Source: Saprospiraceae bacterium
Lineage (GTDB): Bacteria; Bacteroidota; Bacteroidia; Chitinophagales; Saprospiraceae
Direction of reading: 5' to 3'
Assembly (NCBI GenBank): GCA_013002625.1
Contig: JABDJE010000103.1
Location: 1-6,626 of the forward strand
DNA length: 6,626 nt
The position numbers and the translations under genes were made by a program. Shown piece by piece: positions 1 to 5,577 of the stretch. Numbering within the stretch: position 1 is the first letter of the stretch; every line of letters begins with the position of its first letter. The notes under the pieces were generated by a model. That model searched no databases and was not told the DNA's origin. It was given only the letters and a program-made list of their open reading frames with translations.

Positions 1-518
1 TGCACAGTTTTCTCACCTTTCTCTTCTTTAAACATACCAATCAAATTATTATCACCATCAAACAAAATGATCATAGACCCCGATTCTTCATTCTGTTGCA
101 TTGCAAAGAGATCACTTCCCTTTGAATAGAACATTGTTGATTGGGTTTCTTTGCCTTCATAATCCACCATTTCCACATCCATGTACAAATCAAATGTATA
201 CGACTCTGGTAATTTATCTGAAGCATCAAATGATTGGATCATACCGTCGTAACGGGCATTGACCTTTGTCCAGTCGACCTCACCATTCTCCAATGTATCC
301 TCAGCATAATAATCTTTAACCATATTATCAAACGCTTTATCAATGGGCTTATAGGCCGCTCTGACAATAGCATTTGAAACTTCCTCAACGATTCTATCCT
401 CAACCTTCTTCATCATCTTTCGCTCAGCCTCCCTTTGAATCTTTTTGAAAAGTTGGGCCTCAACACCTGTGGATACGCATAATAGCGTAACAAATAATAG
501 AAATTGAAATTGTTTCAT
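1..518 (-). CDS. Exported DUF4412-like protein, C-terminus cut by window edge
   Basis: The frame reads from an ATG at 518-516 without a stop for 172 codons and leaves the window, so the C-terminus is missing. Residues 1-21 look like a Sec signal peptide: MKQ, then a hydrophobic stretch FLLFVTLLCV, with probable cleavage after VEA at 19-21 before Gln. C14 is not in a lipobox, so a soluble periplasmic or secreted protein is more likely than a lipoprotein. Residues 24-70 are charged and helical (FKKIQREAERKMMKKVEDRI). From about residue 103 the pattern LPESYTFDLYMDVEM, then MFYSKGSDLFAM and IILFDGDNNLIGMF, resembles DUF4412, a family of exported proteins common in Bacteroidota whose function is unknown. 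The family call comes from remembered pattern, not a search. The start lies 13 nt after the stop of the upstream coiled-coil gene, with no promoter room, so the two are probably co-transcribed. No Shine-Dalgarno is visible, as is usual in this phylum. Confidence 0.8.
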   Translation of the reverse strand, partial: MKQFQFLLFVTLLCVSTGVEAQLFKKIQREAERKMMKKVEDRIVEEVSNAIVRAAYKPIDKAFDNMVKDYYAEDTLENGEVDWTKVNARYDGMIQSFDASDKLPESYTFDLYMDVEMVDYEGKETQSTMFYSKGSDLFAMQQNEESGSMIILFDGDNNLIGMFKEEKGEKTV

Positions 519-531
519 TTTTATAGCTTGT

Positions 532-1209
532 TTACTTTAAATATTGATTCATTTTTTCCAGATCATCTTGAATTTGCTGTGCCACAATATGGTAAGCATG
601 ATAAAAGCTATCCTTCGTCGCATTAACTTTGGCTTTGGACTTTTCTACGGTAGATATCTTATCTTCTAACTGCTTTGCCTCATTTTCCACCTCTTTGCTC
701 AACTGCTCTATCTGCTTTTTCTTATTAGAAATCGAAAGCTCCAGACTTTTTATCTGATTCGTATGGTCTTCATTGTGTCTTTGTATCTGTTTGCGAAAAG
801 CTTCCAGAAATTTATTTTCTTCTTCCTTAAGAATTTTAATATAATGCCCTGCACTGTCCTTGAGGCTTGCCGCAGAAGCACCCATCGTTTGAGCCATGGC
901 TAAAGTAGATTTGAATTTCGTGGCTTCGTCCATCTCCATTTTAGCAAGGTTTTGAAGTGCTTGTTTATATTCCAAATAATCGAAGCCTTCCAGGTTCGCC
1001 TCTTCAATAGCGCCCAACAACCTATTGATGAATTTTTCATCCACCTTTCCCTTTGGAGGATTGTCTTTATCAAATACAGGCTTTTCAATTTTAATGTTGG
1101 ATGGCGTATTTGTTTGTGGCTCAACTGTTGTTGGACCATTCTGGACTTGTGTTTGCTTTCCAGTATCTTCATCCTCGATGATGAAGAGCGATTTGAGTTT
1201 CTTAAACAT
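532..1209 (-). CDS. Coiled-coil protein of unknown function, 225 residues
   Basis: I do not recognise this gene by name. There is no signal peptide or membrane segment, so it is probably cytoplasmic. Layout: a short basic/hydrophobic N-terminus (MFKKLKSLFIIEDED); a low-complexity linker at about 15-55 rich in Thr, Pro, Asn and Gln; a compact helical segment at about 56-120 (VDEKFINRLLGAIEEANLEGFDYLEYKQAL, then MDEATKFKSTLAMAQTMGAS); and a long charged coiled coil at about 120-200 rich in Lys, Glu and Gln, followed by a short helical tail. The form suggests an oligomeric scaffold or partner protein rather than an enzyme; that is inference. It is the first gene of a probable two-gene minus-strand operon with the exported DUF4412-like gene 13 nt downstream, and it diverges from the thioesterase gene. 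A candidate promoter lies at 1233-1266. The start at 1209-1207 is the first ATG of the frame. Confidence 0.85.
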   Translation of the reverse strand: MFKKLKSLFIIEDEDTGKQTQVQNGPTTVEPQTNTPSNIKIEKPVFDKDNPPKGKVDEKFINRLLGAIEEANLEGFDYLEYKQALQNLAKMEMDEATKFKSTLAMAQTMGASAASLKDSAGHYIKILKEEENKFLEAFRKQIQRHNEDHTNQIKSLELSISNKKKQIEQLSKEVENEAKQLEDKISTVEKSKAKVNATKDSFYHAYHIVAQQIQDDLEKMNQYLK

Positions 1210-1221
1210 CTGATATCTTTA
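1192..1221 (+). promoter_or_regulatory. Candidate Bacteroidota-type promoter for the thioesterase-yihY pair
   Basis: TTTG at 1192-1195 (-33-like) is followed after 18 nt by TATCTTTA at 1214-1221, seven of eight positions of the TAnnTTTG -7 consensus. Transcription would begin near 1228, giving a leader of about 50 nt before the ATG at 1280. The -33 box lies inside the start of the divergent coding region. An alternative with sigma70-like wording is TTGTAA at 1230-1235 and TATTAT at 1252-1257 with a 16-nt spacer. Neither has experimental support here. Confidence 0.35.
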
Positions 1222-1241
1222 ATTAGAGCTTGTAAAGATAT
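1213..1241. repeat. 9-bp perfect inverted repeat in divergent promoter region
   Basis: ATATCTTTA at 1213-1221 and TAAAGATAT at 1233-1241 are perfect reverse complements separated by 11 nt. The arms sit in the 70-bp region between two divergent genes, and each contains a -7-like TATCTTTA, one on each strand. It could be a regulator binding site or simply the consequence of two opposed promoters; the AT-richness makes chance possible. The loop is long and no T-run follows, so it does not look like a terminator. Confidence 0.5.
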
Positions 1242-1266
1242 ATTTAAGTATTATTATACGCCACAA
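1233..1266 (-). promoter_or_regulatory. Candidate promoter for the coiled-coil/DUF4412 operon
   Basis: Read on the minus strand, TTG at 1266-1264 is followed after 23 nt by TATCTTTA at 1240-1233, close to the Bacteroidota TAnnTTTG -7 element with a spacer at the long end of what is known. Transcription would start near 1226, leaving a leader of about 17 nt before the ATG at 1209. The call rests on motif resemblance only. Confidence 0.35.
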
Positions 1267-1279
1267 TAAATAAGGTCCT

Positions 1280-1693
1280 ATGTATGTATTTGATTATGAT
1301 ATTCGTGTTAGATATGCCGAAACAGACAAGATGGGTTACCTCTTTTATGGTCATTATGCAAATTATTATGAAATTGGACGGGTTGAAGCCTTTAGGGCAT
1401 TGGGCCTTAGATATAAAACAATGGAAGATGACCACAATATAATGATGCCTGTTGTAAACATGGATGTACGTTATATTGCGCCAGCATATTATGATGAAAC
1501 CATAAAAGTCCGAAGCACTCTAAAGGAATTACCTACAAAAATGATCACTTTTGACCATGAGTTGTTTAACTCTGAAGACAAGCTCATAAACAAGGCAAGA
1601 GTCAAATTATTCTTTGTAGATATGTTAAGTGGCGAAAGGATTTCAGCACCTGAATACCTTGTCCAAGCCCTATTAAAATATTTTGATGACTAA
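1280..1693 (+). CDS. Acyl-CoA thioesterase, YbgC/4HBT hotdog family
   Basis: Predicted to hydrolyse acyl-CoA thioesters in the cytoplasm; the preferred acyl chain cannot be read from sequence. The 137-residue length is typical of single-domain hotdog thioesterases. The N-terminal family signature is clear: RVRYAETDKMGYLFYGHYANYYEIGR at residues 9-34, where D16 matches the catalytic Asp of the 4-hydroxybenzoyl-CoA thioesterase/YbgC group and H25-x-x-N28-Y29 begins the central hotdog helix. Residues 59-66 (VNMDVRYIAPAYYD) and 105-119 (KARVKLFFVDMLSGE) fit the later beta strands. The ATG at 1280 gives the normal N-terminus; no longer start is available without leaving the family length. The stop overlaps the start of the yihY-like gene by 8 nt, so the two are likely translated in a coupled way. 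In proteobacteria ybgC sits with tol-pal; no tol genes are visible here, so a cell-envelope role should not be assumed. Confidence 0.9.
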   Translation: MYVFDYDIRVRYAETDKMGYLFYGHYANYYEIGRVEAFRALGLRYKTMEDDHNIMMPVVNMDVRYIAPAYYDETIKVRSTLKELPTKMITFDHELFNSEDKLINKARVKLFFVDMLSGERISAPEYLVQALLKYFDD

Positions 1694-2603
1694 GAAGAAT
1701 TCAAAAGGCTGGTTTTTGTTTCGATATCTGGTCGTGCTGACCAAAAAATATTCCCTACCTGGATTTTCAGGTGTGCCTATCTATAATGTCCTGACATTTA
1801 TATACGATGAAGCCATGAATGACGATATCGTTACAAGGGCCAATTCAGTAGCATACAGCTTTTTTTTATCCCTTTTCCCAGCGATTATATTCCTTTTCAC
1901 ACTTTTACCAATGTTTCCAGTAACAGCGGATTATCTGTCTCTATTCAGGGAATCGACATCCGGTTTTCTCCCGGCTGAAGCCCATGCTTACCTCTTCCGA
2001 GTTATCGAAGGTGTGGCTTCCATCAAGAGAGGGAGTCTCCAATCTTTAGGTTTTTTATTTGCTGTGATCTTCTCCAGTTCAGGCATGCTTACCTTAATGT
2101 ATGGGTTTAATAAAAGTTATGAACGGGTGTTCAAGAAACGAAATTATTTCAAAAACAGATTGGTTGCCATTCTGTTGACCATCCTTCTGGGCAGCCTCTT
2201 CCTAGTCTCAATGTTCATGATCATTTTTGGACAACCGATCTTAGAGGTCGCTATTGAAAAGCTGAATATCCAGAACACTGGAATTATATTCACGCTGATT
2301 AAATGGATATTGACCACATCAATTATTTACCTCGGAATTACCTTAATCTATAGATATGGTTCTGCAATGACCAAACGCATCAGATGGTGGAATACTGGTG
2401 CCGTTCTGGCTACAATTCTATCCATCCTTTCATCATTAGTCTTTTCATTTTTCATCAATAGTTTTGGCCAGTACAATGAAATATATGGATCGATAGGTGC
2501 ACTCATCGTATTACTTATCTGGTTACAAATAAATGCTTTTGTTATTCTAGTAGGTTTTGAATTAAACGCCAGTATTGCCGTTAATAAAGCCAATGTGCTT
2601 TAA
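1686..2603 (+). CDS. YihY/BrkB family inner-membrane protein
   Basis: A 305-residue integral membrane protein of the YihY/virulence-factor BrkB family (UPF0761-type). Members were once called ribonuclease BN in error; the true function is unsettled. Six hydrophobic segments are visible at about 56-77, 119-141, 158-182, 203-224, 236-258 and 265-292. Family hallmarks are RANSVAYSFFLSLFPAIIFL at 51-70 and the C-terminal YGSIGALIVLLIWLQINAFV with GFELNA at 267-295. The first 45 residues are a basic cytoplasmic leader (MTKKNSKGW). I chose the ATG at 1686; a TTG one codon earlier (1683) is possible but less likely. The start lies within the last codons of the thioesterase gene (8-nt overlap), so it is the second gene of a tight pair. 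It ends 5 bp before the end of the oppositely oriented folC, and no terminator hairpin is visible between them. Confidence 0.9.
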   Translation: MTKKNSKGWFLFRYLVVLTKKYSLPGFSGVPIYNVLTFIYDEAMNDDIVTRANSVAYSFFLSLFPAIIFLFTLLPMFPVTADYLSLFRESTSGFLPAEAHAYLFRVIEGVASIKRGSLQSLGFLFAVIFSSSGMLTLMYGFNKSYERVFKKRNYFKNRLVAILLTILLGSLFLVSMFMIIFGQPILEVAIEKLNIQNTGIIFTLIKWILTTSIIYLGITLIYRYGSAMTKRIRWWNTGAVLATILSILSSLVFSFFINSFGQYNEIYGSIGALIVLLIWLQINAFVILVGFELNASIAVNKANVL

Positions 2604-2608
2604 ATCAA

Positions 2609-3841
2609 TCAGACCACTTCAGCAACAGTAAAAATACTTCCCGTCACAAGGATCAAGTCTCCATTCGAACTCTTTTGCTTTGCGAAATACAGACCACGTC
2701 TCACAGAACTATAAGACCGTCCATTCAAGCCATATTTCGAAGATTGCTTCTTCAATGTCTGTCGATCCAGCGCACGTGGCACCATAGCCTGAACAAAGTA
2801 ATATCTGGCCTCTTTTGGAAAAAGTGGCAAGACCTTCTCTAAATCCTTGTCCTTCACTACACCCAAAACGATATGTAAAGAATCGAAATCAATGTTTTCG
2901 AGTTGATTAAATAGAATTTGTAAACCCTCATAATTATGTGCACTATCAGCCAATACCTTTGGCTCTGAAGACAGCCATTGGAATCGACCATAGAAACCCC
3001 AATGGGGTAATTGTTTAAGCCAGACTTCTTCCATTTTACGCTGAGATATCCGAGATAAAATCTGATTGAGGACATGAAATGCAGTGTTTGCATTTTCCAA
3101 CAGATAGGCTGGATTCGCTTTTTTGAATTTAGAGGACCACTTCACTGGATCATCATCGGCCCATGATATTGTTGCCTTTTTCTTTGAAGCAATTGAGGTG
3201 AACACGCCTTCACATTCGGCCTGTCTTTTGCCGATTATTACAGGTACATTCTTTTTAATTATGCCTGCTTTCTCCCTGGCGATTTTTTTAAGTGTGTTCC
3301 CTAGAAACTCAGTGTGGTCAAAACCGATATTGGTGATCACAGACAAGATTGGCGTAATAATATTGGTGGAATCCAATCTGCCACCAAGCCCAGTTTCTAT
3401 AACAGCAAAATCCACTTTCTCATCTTTAAAATGGTTGAATGCCATAGCAACAGAAATTTCAAAAAAAGATGGCTTCAATGAAGATTCAAAAACCTTTAAG
3501 TCCATCAGTAAATTGACAAATCTTGTCACCTTCTTTTTGGGAATCATTGCCCCATTTACGCGTATACGTTCTCTGTATGTTCTATAATGCGGAGATGTGT
3601 ATAACCCCACTTTATAACCCTGAGCAGCCAGGACAGATGCTATAAAAAAAGATGTAGATCCTTTACCATTTGTTCCTGCAATATGGATAGCTTTGAAGGC
3701 TTTATGCGGATGCCCTAGAACGGCATCAAGGAATTTAATATTCTTGAGGTCTTTTTTAAATGCTTTAGGACCAATACGCTGAAACATTGGTAATTGCTTA
3801 AATAAAAATGATTCAACCTCCTTGTATGTTCTTAACTTCAT
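2609..3841 (-). CDS. folC: Bifunctional dihydrofolate/folylpolyglutamate synthase
   Basis: FolC joins L-glutamate to dihydropteroate and then extends the glutamate tail of folates, using ATP, in the cytoplasm. From the ATG at 3841 the protein has 410 residues, normal for the family. Visible features: LPMFQRIG at 17-24, typical of Bacteroidota FolC; P-loop GTNGKGS at 56-62; TSPHYRTYRERIRVNG at 82-97, the loop following the P-loop; ETGLGGRLDSTN at 149-160 and H176 in FDHTEFLGNT, expected around the Mg-ATP site; EKAGIIK at 190-196, whose Lys is the carbamylated one in Mur-ligase relatives; GRFQ at 285-288; DSAHN at 299-303, the usual D-x-AHN of the C-terminal domain; and GSIFTVAEVV at the end. 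An upstream in-frame ATG at 3871 would add ten residues (MAFICVFNTQ) unlike the family and run into crtY, so the internal start is preferred. The gene stands alone, divergent from crtY. Confidence 0.93.
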   Translation of the reverse strand: MKLRTYKEVESFLFKQLPMFQRIGPKAFKKDLKNIKFLDAVLGHPHKAFKAIHIAGTNGKGSTSFFIASVLAAQGYKVGLYTSPHYRTYRERIRVNGAMIPKKKVTRFVNLLMDLKVFESSLKPSFFEISVAMAFNHFKDEKVDFAVIETGLGGRLDSTNIITPILSVITNIGFDHTEFLGNTLKKIAREKAGIIKKNVPVIIGKRQAECEGVFTSIASKKKATISWADDDPVKWSSKFKKANPAYLLENANTAFHVLNQILSRISQRKMEEVWLKQLPHWGFYGRFQWLSSEPKVLADSAHNYEGLQILFNQLENIDFDSLHIVLGVVKDKDLEKVLPLFPKEARYYFVQAMVPRALDRQTLKKQSSKYGLNGRSYSSVRRGLYFAKQKSSNGDLILVTGSIFTVAEVV

Positions 3842-3864
3842 CTGCGTGTTAAAGACACAAATAA
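3842..3864. promoter_or_regulatory. 23-bp divergent spacer between folC and crtY
   Basis: Only 23 bp separate the two divergent start codons, too little for two full promoters, so promoter elements must lie inside the opposite coding regions or one gene must be read from further away. On the minus strand TTTATTTG at 3865-3858 matches seven of eight positions of TAnnTTTG and could serve folC, but no well-spaced -33 box is seen. For crtY I found no convincing -7 box. A small dyad, GTGT at 3846-3849 and ACAC at 3855-3858, lies in the centre; it is short enough to be chance. Confidence 0.3.
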
Positions 3865-5007
3865 ATGCCAAAAAAATATGATTACATAATAGCAGGCGCA
3901 GGATTATCAGGTCTCAGTTTGGCCTACCGAATGCGTAAGTCTGCATCTCATCAGAACGCATCTTTATTGTTATTGGATAAGGACACCAAAGAAAGGAATG
4001 ATCGTACCTGGTGTTTTTGGAGCAAGAAAGAGGATCTATTTGATGAGATTAATTATAAGGTTTGGCCCAAAATTCAATTCGCTGATTCAGAGATCAATCA
4101 AACCTATAACATTGATCCTTATAAATACAAAATGATTCGTGGCATCGATTTTTACAAACATGTCCTGTCATTTCTAAATACTTGTGACAAGACAGATTTT
4201 GTTAGTTCGGGAATTGAAAATATTGAAGAAACAGCATCAGAGGTCATTATCACAACAAGTAATGAAACCTATTCTGCGCCCTGGGTTTTCAAAAGCTATT
4301 ATGATAATCTTGATTTTTCTAAAAGCAATTTTGTCTGGCAACATTTTAAGGGATGGATTATTAAAAGCGAATTACCTGTATTTGATAAAGACAAAGCCAT
4401 TTTCATGGACTTTAGAGTCCCGCAGGATGATGAAACACGCTTCTTTTACGTTTTACCTTTTAATGAAAACGAAGCGCTTGTAGAGATAGCTGTTTTTTCA
4501 GAGGCAATACCAAAGCCGTCATTTTATGACCCATTTTTAAAAGAATACATCAAAGAAAAGCTGGAAATAAATACCTACGAAATTGTTGAAGAAGAACTGG
4601 GTGCCATACCTATGACAGATTATAATTTCAATAAAATAAAATCAAACAAAGTTATCCATATTGGCACTTCTGGCGGACAGGTGAAAGGATCCAGTGGATA
4701 TGCTTTTTATAGAATACAGGAAGAGATGGACCGCCTGATGGGTTATATAAATCAGAATAAATTAGCCGACTATAAACGACCCATAAACAGGTACCATTTT
4801 TACGACAGGATATTCCTAAATGCGATTCTAACAGGCAAAACAAATGGGGCAAAGGTATTTGGCAAGCTTTTCAAAAAGCTAAGTCCTCAAACCATATTTA
4901 AGTTTCTGGATGAAAAAGGGAGTTTCTTCAATGACCTGATTGTCTTTACAGCTCCGCCTACCTGGCCGTTTACCAAAGCATTTTTTCAGGAGTTATTCAA
5001 GCGATGA
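3865..5007 (+). CDS. crtY: Lycopene beta-cyclase, CrtY-type flavoprotein
   Basis: CrtY cyclises the ends of lycopene to give beta-carotene, the precursor of zeaxanthin and, where a dioxygenase exists, of retinal; it works at the membrane with reduced FAD as a non-redox cofactor. The 380-residue length fits bacterial CrtY. Seen in order: dinucleotide-binding YDYIIAGAGLSGLSLAYRM at 5-23 (G11, G13, G16); DRTWCFW at 46-52, the Bacteroidota form of the family's HTW motif; FKGWII at 161-166; FMDFRV at 180-185; FFYVLPF at 193-199 with LVE at 205-207, where E207 matches the essential acidic residue in proteobacterial CrtY; EELGAIPM at 243-250; and GTSGGQVKGSSGYAF at 267-281, matching the GGxxxxxxGYAF cyclase signature. 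The start at 3865 places the FAD motif at the expected distance. The stop overlaps the next ATG by ATGA. No other carotenoid gene (crtB, crtI, crtZ) is in the window. Confidence 0.92.
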   Translation: MPKKYDYIIAGAGLSGLSLAYRMRKSASHQNASLLLLDKDTKERNDRTWCFWSKKEDLFDEINYKVWPKIQFADSEINQTYNIDPYKYKMIRGIDFYKHVLSFLNTCDKTDFVSSGIENIEETASEVIITTSNETYSAPWVFKSYYDNLDFSKSNFVWQHFKGWIIKSELPVFDKDKAIFMDFRVPQDDETRFFYVLPFNENEALVEIAVFSEAIPKPSFYDPFLKEYIKEKLEINTYEIVEEELGAIPMTDYNFNKIKSNKVIHIGTSGGQVKGSSGYAFYRIQEEMDRLMGYINQNKLADYKRPINRYHFYDRIFLNAILTGKTNGAKVFGKLFKKLSPQTIFKFLDEKGSFFNDLIVFTAPPTWPFTKAFFQELFKR

Positions 5008-5525
5008 TTATTCTGGAAACAGAAAGATTGATCATGCGTCCTCCAATTGCAGAAGATGCACAATTCATATATCAGTTGAATACCGATCCAGATGTGATCC
5101 GCTATACCCCAGATCAACCGTTTAAAAATATTGAGGCTGCTCAGAATTACATTACGAAAAATAACCAGTTCAATAAAAATAGAATGGGTCGTTTTTCAAT
5201 TTTTCTGAAATCCGACAAAAGCTTTATTGGATGGTGTGGATTACAACTAGGCGGGCTCGGTCGCGTCGACCTGGGATACCGATTAACAAAAGCTGCCTGG
5301 GGAAAGGGATACGCGACTGAAAGTGCTGTATGCCAATTAGAATATGGATTTACAACCCTAGGCCTGGAAGAAATAATCGCATTTTGTTTGCCGGATAACC
5401 ACGCGTCCATCCGAATCATTGAAAAGCTGGGCTTTAAATTCGAAAGCGATGTAATTGATCGTGGTAACATGGTTGGGGTCTATGTCCAAAACAAATCTGA
5501 CTACCTTTCAAACTTCAAGATTTAA
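5004..5525 (+). CDS. GNAT N-acetyltransferase, RimJ/RimL-like
   Basis: A single GNAT domain of 173 residues of the Acetyltransf_3 (RimJ/RimL) type, expected to move an acetyl group from acetyl-CoA to an amine; the acceptor is unknown. Visible hallmarks: LETERLIMRPPIAEDA at 4-19, the typical first strand and helix; the acceptor-side segment about 29-70; DLGYRLTKAAWGKGYATES at 89-107, which includes the acetyl-CoA pyrophosphate loop (W99-G-K-G-Y-A); and NHASIRIIEKLGFK at 132-145, the C-terminal N-x-x-S motif. The ATG at 5004 overlaps the crtY stop by four bases (ATGA), so translation is probably coupled to crtY and the two genes share a transcript. This position does not prove a role in carotenoid metabolism; RimJ/RimL-like genes commonly sit as passengers. 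Followed by 52 bp without a clear terminator. Confidence 0.92.
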   Translation: MIILETERLIMRPPIAEDAQFIYQLNTDPDVIRYTPDQPFKNIEAAQNYITKNNQFNKNRMGRFSIFLKSDKSFIGWCGLQLGGLGRVDLGYRLTKAAWGKGYATESAVCQLEYGFTTLGLEEIIAFCLPDNHASIRIIEKLGFKFESDVIDRGNMVGVYVQNKSDYLSNFKI

Positions 5526-5558
5526 TATTGGATGGCTTTTTCTCCTATGAATTAAGCT

Positions 5559-5566
5559 TATTTTTG
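5559..5566 (+). promoter_or_regulatory. -7 element (TATTTTTG) before the phosphodiesterase gene
   Basis: TATTTTTG at 5559-5566 matches the Bacteroidota TAnnTTTG element exactly. Its distance to the ATG at 5578 predicts a start of transcription near 5572 and a leader of only about 6 nt. The -33 box is weak: the nearest TTG, at 5528-5530, is 28 nt upstream, longer than usual. No other -7 candidate is apparent in the 52-bp spacer. Confidence 0.5.
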
Positions 5567-5577
5567 CACCCTGCATT

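Noticed and set aside
952..1269. Plus-strand open frames (105 and 62 codons) overlapping the coiled-coil gene
   Set aside because: They are antisense to the coiled-coil gene, rich in Cys, Trp and Phe as expected from reversed Lys/Glu-rich codons, and the longer one ends in the intergenic region without any promoter or domain support.
1683..1688. TTG start at 1683 for the YihY protein
   Set aside because: An ATG directly follows at 1686 and overlaps the thioesterase gene in the usual way; the one-residue difference is not supported by any extra evidence.
1686..2603. Annotation as ribonuclease BN
   Set aside because: The old rbn name for YihY was a misassignment; this is a multi-pass membrane protein without nuclease motifs.
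3123..3587. 154-codon plus-strand open frame inside folC
   Set aside because: It lies wholly antisense to a well-supported folC, and its translation shows no recognisable domain; it is a shadow frame.
3842..3871. Longer FolC start at 3871, adding MAFICVFNTQ
   Set aside because: The extra residues do not resemble FolC N-termini and the start would overlap the crtY start; the ATG at 3841 gives MKLRTYKEVESFLFKQLPMF, which fits the family.
5147..5470. 107-codon minus-strand open frame inside the GNAT gene
   Set aside because: It is antisense to clear GNAT motifs and has no domain of its own.
5551..5560. TAAGCTTA palindrome at 5553-5560
   Set aside because: An eight-base AT-rich palindrome is too short to claim as an operator and overlaps the -7 box only by two bases.
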